Origin: Pseudomonas fluorescens
GTDB lineage: Bacteria; Pseudomonadota; Gammaproteobacteria; Pseudomonadales; Pseudomonadaceae
Direction: 5' to 3'
Assembly (NCBI RefSeq): GCF_005938625.1
Contig: NZ_VCNJ01000033.1
Location: 1 to 58,738 of the forward strand
Length of the DNA: 58,738 nt
The notes beneath the pieces are model-generated. The model did no database searches. It was not told the DNA's origin and saw only the letters and a program-made list of their open reading frames with translations. Below are positions 1 to 7,988 of this stretch, piece by piece (within the stretch, counting starts at the first letter, position 1; the number at the start of each line of letters is the position of its first letter). Both the position numbers and the translations under genes were made by a program.

Positions 1-16
1 AGCCTGCTCGCGAAGA
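1..16. repeat. REP half-palindrome fragment
   Basis: The first bases (GCCTGCTCGCGAA) match one arm of the GGGAGCGAGC-GCTCGCGAA palindrome found complete at 21685-21773 and repeated at 45.8-46.0 kb. The other arm would lie outside the window, just downstream of serB. Confidence 0.5.
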
Positions 17-38
17 GGCCAGTCAGGCGATAGAGATC

Positions 39-1253
39 TCAGAGCTGCCCATCACGATCACGGAAGCCCAGCAGATACAGCACGCCATCCAGACCCAACG
101 TCGAAATAGCCTGCTTCGCCGACTGTTTGACCAGTGGCTTGGCGCGAAACGCCACGCCCAACCCGGCAATCGCCAGCATCGGCAGGTCATTCGCGCCGTC
201 GCCGACCGCGATGGTCTGCTCCAGACGCAAACCTTCCTTGTGCGCCAGCTCTTTCAACAGATCAGCCTTGCGCTGAGCATCGACAATCGGCTCGATTGCT
301 ACGCCGGTGCACTTGCCGTCGACCACTTCCAGCTCGTTGGCGAACACGTAATCGATGCCGAGTCTGGCCTGCAATTGCTTGGCGAAATAGGTGAAGCCGC
401 CCGAGAGGATCGCGGTCTTGTAGCCCAGACGCTTGAGTTCGGCGAACAACGTTTCTGCGCCCTCGGTCAGACGCAGCGAGGCACCGATCGAATCCAGCAC
501 GCTGACGTCGAGGCCTTTGAGCAAGGCCAGACGCTCTTTGAAGCTGGCGCGGAAGTCCAGTTCGCCGGCCATTGCCCGCTCGGTGATTTCCGACACCTGC
601 TCGCCAACACCGGCAGCCTTGGCCAGTTCGTCGATGACTTCGGCTTCGATCAGCGTCGAGTCCATGTCGAACACCGCCAGGCGACGGTTGCGACGGAACA
701 GCGAATCTTCCTGGAAAGCGATGTCGACGTTCAGTTCTTGGGCAACGCTGAGGAATTCGGCCCGCAGTGCCTGCGGATCGGCCGCTTCGCCACGCACGGA
801 AAACTCTATGCAGCCTTTGCCTTTATCGGCCGGCGTGTCCAGAGGCATACGACCCGACAGACGGTCGATGTGATCGATGTTCAGGCCATATTTGGCGGTG
901 ATCGAGCTGACCGCCTGCAATTGGCCGGCGGTCACTTTGCGGGTCAGCAAGGTCACGATGTGGCGTTTCTTGCCCTGATTGCCCACCCATTGCTGGTAAT
1001 CCTCTTCGGACACCGGGGTGAAGCGCACCTGTTGATCGAGCTCGTAGCCCTTGAACAGGATGTCCTTGAGCACGGACTTGCCTTGCTCGGAATCGGGAAT
1101 TTCGACCAGAATGCCGAACGACAGGGTGTCGTGGATCACGGCCTGACCGATGTCGAGGATGTTCACACCACCTTGTGCCAGAACGCCGGTAATGGCTGCC
1201 GTCAGACCCGGACGGTCGACTCCCGTGATGTTAATCAGGACGATTTCGCGCAA
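39..1253 (-). CDS. serB: Phosphoserine phosphatase SerB with N-terminal ACT domains
   Basis: SerB hydrolyses O-phosphoserine to serine, the last step of serine synthesis, in the cytoplasm. The first ~180 residues are ACT-like and begin REIVLINITG, an amino-acid-sensing module. The HAD phosphatase follows, with nucleophile motif DMDST near residue 196, SGGF motif near 290 and GDGAND near 350. I place the start at a TTG at 1253 (404 aa): it gives the usual REIVLINITG N-terminus and has GGGGG 5-6 bases upstream. A second in-frame TTG at 1268 would add five residues with no good ribosome site. The gene is divergent from the AhpA/YtjB-like gene, as serB and ytjB are in E. coli. The identification is secure; only the start is open. 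Confidence 0.96.
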   Translation of the reverse strand: MREIVLINITGVDRPGLTAAITGVLAQGGVNILDIGQAVIHDTLSFGILVEIPDSEQGKSVLKDILFKGYELDQQVRFTPVSEEDYQQWVGNQGKKRHIVTLLTRKVTAGQLQAVSSITAKYGLNIDHIDRLSGRMPLDTPADKGKGCIEFSVRGEAADPQALRAEFLSVAQELNVDIAFQEDSLFRRNRRLAVFDMDSTLIEAEVIDELAKAAGVGEQVSEITERAMAGELDFRASFKERLALLKGLDVSVLDSIGASLRLTEGAETLFAELKRLGYKTAILSGGFTYFAKQLQARLGIDYVFANELEVVDGKCTGVAIEPIVDAQRKADLLKELAHKEGLRLEQTIAVGDGANDLPMLAIAGLGVAFRAKPLVKQSAKQAISTLGLDGVLYLLGFRDRDGQL

Positions 1254-1387
1254 CGCGCACCCCCGCAACTGGAAAAAAACCGCATTCTACCCACTTTCAG
1301 TGACCATCGGGCACCGCGAGCGCTTTGCCGGTCTAGGGCCTGTCGCTATACTGCGCGTCAACTTCACGGACAAAAGAGCCGAGCTCA

Positions 1388-2893
1388 GTGAACCGGCCCA
1401 CGCCAGTTAAAACCGATAACTTCTTCCTGCTGATCTTCCGTGCACTGCGCCACCGCCGTGTACCGATTGCATTGCGCATTGCCAGCCATAACGTGATCCT
1501 GGTCGCTCTGGCCCTGGTGATCTATGCCGGCGTGATGGGTTTGCAATTCAAGCAGGCCATGCACCAGCAGGCCGATGCGCTGGGCGAAAGCCTGACCACG
1601 CAGACCGCGACCTCTGCCACCGAGCTGTTGGTGTCCAACGACATCCTCAGCCTCAATGTGCTGCTCAACAACCTGACCAAGAACAAACTGGTGGCCCACG
1701 CGGCGATCTACAGCGTGGATAACCGCATCCTCGCCGAGTCCGGTCAGCGGCCCAAGCACAGCCTGTTGGGCGAAGCCGAAGGCATGTACGAGAGCAAGAT
1801 CACCTTCCAGGATGTGACTGCCGGGCAACTGCGCATCAGCCTGGACATGGATCAGTTCCAGCAGCCGATGACCATCAGCCTGCAAAGCATGGGCATTCTC
1901 AGCGGGATTCTGCTGGCGCTGTCGCTGGCCCTGAGCCTGCGCATGGGCCGCTATCTGTCGACGCCGCTGCTGCAATTGCGCGTCTGGTTGCGCCGTATCG
2001 ACGAGCACACGCCGGGCATTGATCGTCAGGATGAAATCGGCGATCTGGCGCGTCAGCTGCACGCCAACTACGCGCCGGAGCCTGCACCTGAACCGGAGCC
2101 TGAGTTCGAGGACGAAGAGGACGAGCCGGAATTCGAGGTGCGCAACTTGCGTGATCCGAGTTTCGACGAAACCCGTCCAATGGCCGCGCAGAAGCCGGCA
2201 CCGCGACATCTGGTCAGCACCGTCGAAGACGATGATGACGATGACGCATTCGCCGACCTGCGCGACGAGTCGCTCAATGACGCGCCCCAACCCGTCGTCC
2301 GTAAACCGTCGCCCAGCGTGCCACAGCACACCGCCGTGCTGGCCGTGCAACTGGGCTCGCAGGAGCAACTGCGCCGCTTGCCACGGGCACGTCTGGAAGA
2401 GTTGCAGGAGCGCTATCGCGACTGCCTCGATCAGGCTGCCTCGTTGTATCAGGGCGAAATCGAAACCCTGAACGACGGCAGCACGCTGATGCTGTTTCAC
2501 ACCGAAGACAGCGGCGATGACTACCTGACCAACGCGATCTGCTGCGGCGAACTGCTGCGGGCGCTGGGTCATCAATTGCAGATTGAGGTCGCTGATAGCG
2601 GTATCACCCTGCAATTGCAATTGGGCCTGACCTTGGGTGACGAACTGTTTGGCCTGAGCCAGATTGATCTGCTGCTGACCGATTCGGCGCAGGATGCTCT
2701 GGCCCTGTCGCAGCACAGCCGCAACCTGCTGCTGGTTGAGCGCAAGATCAGTGACGATGCGCTGATTCGCCAGCGTGCACGGATCCGGCCTATCGCCAGT
2801 CCTGAGGGCGCTTGCTGCGTGGAGCGGTTGATGGAGCCTTATCCGTCGATGCTCGAGCGGCAACTGGCGCGGATGCATGAGCGCCGGGCGTAA
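1388..2893 (+). CDS. AhpA/YtjB-family inner-membrane protein with extended cytoplasmic region
   Basis: This 501-aa protein starts at GTG. It has a transmembrane segment at about residues 30-52, a periplasmic stretch, a second membrane segment at about 165-185 and a HAMP-like stretch. That layout, divergent from serB, is the YtjB/Smp family. E. coli YtjB stops soon after, near 214 aa. Here two acidic linkers follow (Pro/Glu-rich about 228-250, and a run of Asp about 279-287). A folded region of about 315-490 then resembles a class III nucleotidyl cyclase fold in spacing (NDGSTLMLF, later LQLGLTLGD) but lacks evident catalytic residues. The cyclase comparison is my inference. Function unknown. 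Confidence 0.8.
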   Translation: MNRPTPVKTDNFFLLIFRALRHRRVPIALRIASHNVILVALALVIYAGVMGLQFKQAMHQQADALGESLTTQTATSATELLVSNDILSLNVLLNNLTKNKLVAHAAIYSVDNRILAESGQRPKHSLLGEAEGMYESKITFQDVTAGQLRISLDMDQFQQPMTISLQSMGILSGILLALSLALSLRMGRYLSTPLLQLRVWLRRIDEHTPGIDRQDEIGDLARQLHANYAPEPAPEPEPEFEDEEDEPEFEVRNLRDPSFDETRPMAAQKPAPRHLVSTVEDDDDDDAFADLRDESLNDAPQPVVRKPSPSVPQHTAVLAVQLGSQEQLRRLPRARLEELQERYRDCLDQAASLYQGEIETLNDGSTLMLFHTEDSGDDYLTNAICCGELLRALGHQLQIEVADSGITLQLQLGLTLGDELFGLSQIDLLLTDSAQDALALSQHSRNLLLVERKISDDALIRQRARIRPIASPEGACCVERLMEPYPSMLERQLARMHERRA

Positions 2894-2895
2894 GC

Positions 2896-2925
2896 TGTAG
2901 GAGCTGCAGAAGGCTGCGATCTTTT
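2896..2925. repeat. REP half-palindrome (GTAGGAGCTGC type)
   Basis: A single 30-bp copy of the arm that forms the perfect palindrome at 18965-19039, with one substitution (CAGAAGG for CCGAAGG). It sits immediately after the stop codon of the AhpA-like gene. Confidence 0.75.
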
Positions 2926-2939
2926 CGCTGCTAAACATA

Positions 2940-2976
2940 AGGCCCGCAGACGAGTGATTGTCTGCGGGCTTTTTTG
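2940..2976 (+). terminator. Rho-independent terminator of the AhpA-like gene
   Basis: A perfect 10-bp GC-rich stem (GCCCGCAGAC / GTCTGCGGGC) with an 8-base loop is followed by six T. It lies 46 bases after the stop codon. Confidence 0.9.
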
Positions 2977-2990
2977 TGGATGACTGAAAA

Positions 2991-3247
2991 GCCCCTCATC
3001 GGAACGCCGCCCGCCTAGCCCTCTCCCAGAGGGAGAGGGAACTGACTGGGGGATATTGGAGAGCTACACCGACTTGAACGCCCAGCTGTGAATCCATAAT
3101 CGCCAGGTTCTTTCAGGTCAACGTATGACGCAAGCCCCCAGTCCGCCCCTGTTCTACCGAATCCATAATCGCCAGGTTCTTTCAGGTCGACGTATGACGC
3201 CAGACACCACGGTCGGCTCCCTCTGGGAGAGGGCTGGGGTGAGGGGC
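2991..3247. repeat. Palindromic non-coding element, copy 1
   Basis: This element of about 257 bp fills the gap between the two flanking terminators. Its left edge reads GCCCCTCATCGGAACGCC. Inside are CCCTCTCCC-GGGAGAGGG palindromes at both ends and a core containing GGGGGATATT and CTACACCGAC. A 42-bp unit (3090-3131) is repeated at 3159-3200 with one mismatch. The right edge is GGGGTGAGGGGC. A related 192-bp copy lies at 10645-10836. No open reading frame is credible in it. The size, terminal inverted repeats and two copies suggest a MITE-like or REP-type element. Confidence 0.7.
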
Positions 3248-3269
3248 TGTTGATCTTCTAGCCCCCAGA

Positions 3270-3296
3270 CACAACAAAGCCCGCACAAGGCGGGCT
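3270..3296 (-). terminator. Terminator of the PqiC-like lipoprotein gene
   Basis: On the minus strand a 7-bp perfect stem (AGCCCGC / GCGGGCT, 3278-3296) with a 5-base loop is followed by TTTGTTGT. It lies 21 bases beyond the stop codon of the lipoprotein gene. Confidence 0.8.
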
Positions 3297-3317
3297 CTGT
3301 TCTGACTCGATCCAGCA

Positions 3318-4031
3318 TTAGAAGCGAAACACTTCCATATCCGTCCGAATCGGCGATGCCATCGGAATCTTCGGCTGCTTCTCGGCTTCCGCCGCTGGCG
3401 CGGCCGGTTTCGGTGCCGATTTACGCGGTGCCTCGGCCACCGGTGGCTGATTGGCCAGCGGTTTCAACGCCACCGACAATTGCTCGGCCAGACGCTGCAG
3501 CAAAATGCCCTGCGCCTGAACCTGCGAAGCCGTACTGCCGGCATGCAGCTCTTGCAGATGCACGATGCGGTTATCACGCACCTGACCACGACGATCGATC
3601 AGGCGCCACTGCGCATCAAGAATCGCCGGCTGTTTCGCGCCGGAATCCAGACGCGTGATAGTCAGCAACACCTGCACATCCGGAGTAAATCCGCTCGTGG
3701 CCGGTGCCAGCACCACACGCTGGCTATCAAGATGGCCAGCGACCTGGCGCATCAGTAACTGATCAATATCCGACGAAAGGCTGCCAGCCCAACGACCGTC
3801 GGTCGCCGCTTGCAGACTGCCGTCCGGTTGACGTTGCAGTAATGTCTCACGTTGCAGGTAATCGGCTACGACTACCGGGCCCAATAAAACAGCCATGCCT
3901 GCGCTTTGCGCAGGCTGAACCGGACTTCCGCTGTCCAGTTGATACAGCGACACCGGCTGGTGAACGCTGCAACCCGCCAGGCCCAAAACGCCGGCGAGCA
4001 GGAAAATAAGGGGGCGCAGAGCAGTCATCAT
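3318..4031 (-). CDS. PqiC/YmbA-family ABC-transport auxiliary lipoprotein
   Basis: A 237-aa lipoprotein with a hydrophobic signal and lipobox LAGC (Cys near residue 21). The mature part has the PqiC/DUF330 features: an early SLYQLD strand, then a long region with LGPVVVADYLQR and later DIDQLLMRQV. The last ~45 residues are a low-complexity Pro/Ala/Lys tail. PqiC proteins are outer-membrane lipoproteins that partner MCE-type (PqiB) lipid-transport tunnels across the periplasm. No pqiA or pqiB lies beside it here, so it looks like an orphan. It sits downstream of parC on the same strand after a 174-base gap, so it may have its own promoter. Confidence 0.8.
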   Translation of the reverse strand: MMTALRPLIFLLAGVLGLAGCSVHQPVSLYQLDSGSPVQPAQSAGMAVLLGPVVVADYLQRETLLQRQPDGSLQAATDGRWAGSLSSDIDQLLMRQVAGHLDSQRVVLAPATSGFTPDVQVLLTITRLDSGAKQPAILDAQWRLIDRRGQVRDNRIVHLQELHAGSTASQVQAQGILLQRLAEQLSVALKPLANQPPVAEAPRKSAPKPAAPAAEAEKQPKIPMASPIRTDMEVFRF

Positions 4032-4205
4032 CCCGTCCAGGTGGCCGCCACAAGGCTGACCACAGTGAAAATACTCAATAAATATGAAGAACGCTCGGCC
4101 ACGCCGGCGCTTGGAAAGGCCATATCATCCGTGAATATGCGTTCCGACTCCAGCGCCAAAGCGTCGATCTACGCGTTAAATCGTGGATCGAGCTCTCTAG
4201 GACGC

Positions 4206-6470
4206 CTAATTGAGGTTTTCGACGAGCAGCGCATCGACCCGCTGGAAGCCCCTTGGAAGCTTGTTGCCACGACGTCCACGTTCACCTTTGTAGTGTTCGA
4301 GGTCGTCGGCCTTCAGGGACAGGGTGCGTTTTCCGGCCTGCAATACCAAGGTGGCGCCTTCCGGAATGACGGCGATGTCCGTCACATATTCTTCGCGACT
4401 GGCCACACGCTCACCGGGAATACCGATGATCTTGTTGCCTTTGCCCTTCCCTAATTGTGGCAGATCGCTGATTTTGAAGATCAGCAGGCGACCTTCGGTA
4501 GTGACCGAGGCCAGCCAGTTGTGCTCACGATCCGCCACCGGCCGCGGAGCAATAACCTTGGCGTTGTTCGGCAGGCTCAACAGGGCTTTACCGGCCTTGT
4601 TCTTGGCTTGCAGGTCTTCGCCTTTCACCACGAAACCGTAACCGGCGTCGGAGGCGATCACGTATAACGCGTCGTCTTCCGGCATCAGCACGCATTCGAA
4701 GGTCGCGCCCGGTGGCGGTGTCAGACGACCGGTCAACGGTTCGCCCTGGCCACGCGCCGACGGTAGCGTATGCGCGGCAACCGAATAGCTGCGGCCGGTG
4801 GAGTCAATCACCACGGCAGACTGGTTGGAACGCCCCGCCGCTGAGGTCTTGAAGCCGTCACCAGCCTTGTACGACAGGCCGGTGGCGTCGATCTCGTGAC
4901 CTTTGGCCGAACGAATCCAGCCTTTCTCCGAGAGTACGACGGTAACTTTCTCGTTCGGCAGCAAATCGTGCTCGGTCAACGCTTTGGCTTCGGTGCGCTC
5001 GACGATTGGCGAGCGGCGATCATCGCCATAGGTTTCGGCGTCTTTGATCAGCTCGGTACGCACCAGCTTCTTCAGCTTGGCTTCGCTGCCCAGAAGGGCT
5101 TGCAGCTTGGCTTGTTCCTTGAGCAGTTCGTCCTGCTCGTCGCGCAGCTTCATCTCCTCCAGTCGCGCCAACTGACGCAGACGGGTGTCGAGGATGTAGT
5201 CGGCCTGAATCTCACTGAGGGCGAAACGCTCGATCAGCTTGGCTTTCGGGTGTTCCTCGGTACGGATGATGTGGATCACTTCATCGAGGTTGAGGTAGGC
5301 AATCAACAAACCGTCCAACAGGTGCAGACGACGCTCGACCTTGTCGAGGCGGAATTGCAGGCGGCGACGCACGGTCTGCACGCGGAATTCCAGCCATTCG
5401 ACCAGCAGCGCGCGCAGGTTTTTCAGCTGCGGCTTGCCGTCCAGGCCGATGATGTTGACGTTGACCCGGTAGGTCGACTCCAGCTCGGTGCTGGCGAACA
5501 GGTGCTGCATCAGCGCTTCGTGATCGACGCGGCTGTTGACCGGAATGATCACGATGCGGCACGGGTTTTCGTGGTCGGATTCGTCGCGCAGGTCAGCGAT
5601 CTGCGGGGCTTTCGACGGTTTCGCCTGCATCAGCGCGGCGATCTGCTCAAGCACCTTGGCACCGGAGACCTGATGCGGCAACGCGGTGACGATGATGTCG
5701 CCGTCTTCGACGTGGTACACGGCGCGCATGCGCACCGAACCCTTGCCGGTTTCGTACATCTTCAGCAGGTCGGCGCGCGGCGTGATGATTTCCGCTTCGG
5801 TCGGATAATCCGGGCCCTGAATGTGTTCGCAGAGCTGTTCAACCGTGGCTTTCGGCTCATCGAGCAAACGCACGCACGCGGTGGCGACTTCGCGCAGATT
5901 GTGCGGCGGCACATCGGTGGCCATGCCCACGGCGATACCGGTGGTGCCGTTGAGCAGGATGTTCGGCAGGCGCGCTGGTAGCACCAGCGGCTCTTGCAGT
6001 GTGCCGTCGAAGTTCGGGCCCCAGTCGGCAGTGCCTTGGCCCAGTTCACTGAGCAGTACTTCGGAATAACGCGACAAGCGTGCTTCGGTGTAACGCATGG
6101 CGGCGAAGGACTTCGGATCGTCCGGCGCACCCCAGTTACCCTGGCCGTCGACCAGCGTGTAGCGATAACTGAATGGCTGGGCCATCAGCACCATCGCTTC
6201 GTAGCACGCCGAGTCGCCGTGCGGGTGGAATTTACCGAGCACGTCACCGACGGTACGCGCCGATTTCTTGTGTTTGGAATCGGCGTCCAGGCCCAACTCG
6301 CTCATCGCATAAATGATGCGACGCTGTACCGGTTTCAGGCCGTCGCCGATATGCGGCAAGGCACGGTCCATGATCACGTACATGGAGTAGTTGAGGTAGG
6401 CACTTTCGGTGAAGTCGGCCAGCGAGCGGCGTTCTACACCGTCCAGGCTGAGATCAAGGGGGTTGCTCAT
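4206..6470 (-). CDS. parC: DNA topoisomerase IV subunit A
   Basis: ParC is the DNA-cleaving subunit of topoisomerase IV, which decatenates daughter chromosomes. The 754-aa length is standard. The winged-helix and tower region carries the active-site Tyr in AAMRYTEARL at about residue 127. The quinolone-resistance region HPHGDSACYEAM has Ser87 and Glu91, the sensitive-type residues. The C-terminal half contains the strand-rich DNA-wrapping domain. The start at 6470 (MSNPLDLS) is preferred over a 21-residue upstream extension rich in Cys and Arg. It is the last gene of the parE to parC block and starts 7 bases after the preceding protease stop codon. Confidence 0.97.
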   Translation of the reverse strand: MSNPLDLSLDGVERRSLADFTESAYLNYSMYVIMDRALPHIGDGLKPVQRRIIYAMSELGLDADSKHKKSARTVGDVLGKFHPHGDSACYEAMVLMAQPFSYRYTLVDGQGNWGAPDDPKSFAAMRYTEARLSRYSEVLLSELGQGTADWGPNFDGTLQEPLVLPARLPNILLNGTTGIAVGMATDVPPHNLREVATACVRLLDEPKATVEQLCEHIQGPDYPTEAEIITPRADLLKMYETGKGSVRMRAVYHVEDGDIIVTALPHQVSGAKVLEQIAALMQAKPSKAPQIADLRDESDHENPCRIVIIPVNSRVDHEALMQHLFASTELESTYRVNVNIIGLDGKPQLKNLRALLVEWLEFRVQTVRRRLQFRLDKVERRLHLLDGLLIAYLNLDEVIHIIRTEEHPKAKLIERFALSEIQADYILDTRLRQLARLEEMKLRDEQDELLKEQAKLQALLGSEAKLKKLVRTELIKDAETYGDDRRSPIVERTEAKALTEHDLLPNEKVTVVLSEKGWIRSAKGHEIDATGLSYKAGDGFKTSAAGRSNQSAVVIDSTGRSYSVAAHTLPSARGQGEPLTGRLTPPPGATFECVLMPEDDALYVIASDAGYGFVVKGEDLQAKNKAGKALLSLPNNAKVIAPRPVADREHNWLASVTTEGRLLIFKISDLPQLGKGKGNKIIGIPGERVASREEYVTDIAVIPEGATLVLQAGKRTLSLKADDLEHYKGERGRRGNKLPRGFQRVDALLVENLN

Positions 6471-6477
6471 GCAGGCC

Positions 6478-7002
6478 TCATCGGTTCGTTGTCTGGCGCA
6501 GCAGCATGGTGCCACCGCGCTGAGTAAATTCAAGTTTGTTCAGGGCGCTCATGCCGAGCAACACCTGATCGCTATGCAGCCCCGGCGCCACCAGTGCGCG
6601 GACGTCCCGCAGCACGATGTCACCCAGTTGCAGGCGGTCGATTTTGGTCCGGTAGCCCTGGCTCAGGCCGTTGGCCGTGCTCAGGGTCACACCGAAACCT
6701 TCTTCCAGTTTCAAACGTTCGGCCAGATCCGCCGGGATCGCCACATCGGTCGCACCGGTGTCGAGCATGAACTCGACCGGCTCACCGTTGATCTGACCGC
6801 TGGCGACAAAATGCCCTTGGGCGTTGCCGGCCAGTTTCACCTCGATAAACCCTTCGCCCTGTTCCGAGCTGACTACGACGTTCGGATTTTGCTGGCGTTG
6901 CTCCCACTGGCCGAAAAACCGCGTAGCGAGAAACAGCGCCGCGCACCAGGCCAGAATCATCAGCACGCGACCGGCGCGCTTGCCCGGCGGTTGCTGGCTC
7001 AT
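6478..7002 (-). CDS. Retropepsin-like aspartic protease, TIGR02281 type, membrane-anchored
   Basis: A 174-aa protein with one N-terminal membrane segment (about residues 12-30) and a single retropepsin-like domain. The catalytic motif is MLDTGATDVAIP near residue 88, and a closing motif LLGMSALNKL lies near 150. Clan AA single-domain proteases act as dimers. The substrate is unknown; the anchor suggests a periplasmic-facing domain. Its ATG overlaps the stop of the upstream esterase/phytase-like gene by 4 bases, and parC begins 7 bases after its stop. It is therefore probably translated with its neighbours. Confidence 0.85.
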   Translation of the reverse strand: MSQQPPGKRAGRVLMILAWCAALFLATRFFGQWEQRQQNPNVVVSSEQGEGFIEVKLAGNAQGHFVASGQINGEPVEFMLDTGATDVAIPADLAERLKLEEGFGVTLSTANGLSQGYRTKIDRLQLGDIVLRDVRALVAPGLHSDQVLLGMSALNKLEFTQRGGTMLLRQTTNR

Positions 7003-7988
7003 GGTTTGGCGCCCCAGCCACCGTCAGGCGCGGCAAAACGCCAGACGATCGGGCGTTTCTCGCCGTCGGCACGCACACCGTCGTTGTTGTCCAGACCGAT
7101 CCACGCACCTTGCGCATCCACCACCAGCGCTTCCGCCAGACCATAGGCCTGTGAATAACGGCGCTGTGGCTGCAAAGCGTCTTCGGCGAACGACCAGCAT
7201 TGTTCGACTTTGGCGGTCACCGCATCGCGGCGGCAGATCTGAAACGCGTTGCGCTCAAGGGTGAACAGCTTGCCGTTGAACAGCGACAGATCGGCGAAAT
7301 CGCGGGTCACCGCACGGGCCTTGGGAAACTGCGGCGGCTGCATTTCGACGCCAGCTTCGCTGAGCAGCACACAGGCACCGTCGCAATCCCAGACCGTTTG
7401 CTGGCGCTTGATCTTCAGCAAACCACGGCGCTCACGTTCGGCTGCCAGCCACAACTGATCGCCCGCAGGGTTGACCGCCAGCCCTTCGAACAACGCGTTG
7501 AAGTGCAGCAACATGCCACTGGCCCGGGCTTCTTTCACCAGCATCGGTGAGATTTTCAGCCACGACGCCGGGCCTTGTGGCGGCACTTGCAACACGGCGG
7601 CATGGGCCTCGCTGACGATGTAGCGATTGCCGGCGCTGTCGCAGCTAATGCCTTCGAAATCCAGATCACCGCCACGGATGAACGACGCCGCCCAGGTGCG
7701 CGAACTCAATCCCCACGGCAAACCGCTGTCCGGCACCGGCGGCACGTCGATGTGCACAGTTTCCGCCTGCCAGACCTGATCAGCGGTTTTAAGCCGGTAG
7801 ATCTGCTCATCATCGCGGTCGGACACCGTCCACAGTTCGTTGCCGCACAGCGCCAGCCCCGAGAGGTTGCCACCGCGCATGCCGTCGACCGGATGCTCGG
7901 AGAGCAGGCGCAATTCCTGTAACGGCTCGGCCGATACGGTCATTGCACTCAGCAGCAAGGCACCCGCCAAGGCCCAGCCAAACCGCAT
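6999..7988 (-). CDS. Secreted esterase-like activity of phytase family protein
   Basis: A 329-aa protein with a clear Sec signal (hydrophobic run, then TVSAEP; cleavage likely after about residue 20). The mature part resembles a beta-propeller of the esterase/phytase-like family, with motifs LSGLALCGNELWTVSDRD, DLDFEGIS and FEGLAVNP. These proteins are periplasmic and their physiological substrate is not known. Start and stop codons are coupled: the ATG shares one base with the parE stop (TGATG), and its stop overlaps the protease ATG. The family is assigned with fair confidence, the activity is not. Confidence 0.8.
   Translation of the reverse strand: MRFGWALAGALLLSAMTVSAEPLQELRLLSEHPVDGMRGGNLSGLALCGNELWTVSDRDDEQIYRLKTADQVWQAETVHIDVPPVPDSGLPWGLSSRTWAASFIRGGDLDFEGISCDSAGNRYIVSEAHAAVLQVPPQGPASWLKISPMLVKEARASGMLLHFNALFEGLAVNPAGDQLWLAAERERRGLLKIKRQQTVWDCDGACVLLSEAGVEMQPPQFPKARAVTRDFADLSLFNGKLFTLERNAFQICRRDAVTAKVEQCWSFAEDALQPQRRYSQAYGLAEALVVDAQGAWIGLDNNDGVRADGEKRPIVWRFAAPDGGWGAKP

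Noticed and set aside
1385..2938. Minus-strand open frame (517 aa) opposite the AhpA-like gene
   Set aside because: Gln/His/Arg-rich, no domain. The plus-strand frame has clear membrane helices and a family match.
4031..4206. Small gene between the PqiC-like gene and parC
   Set aside because: Short frames here have no ribosome site and no conserved pattern.
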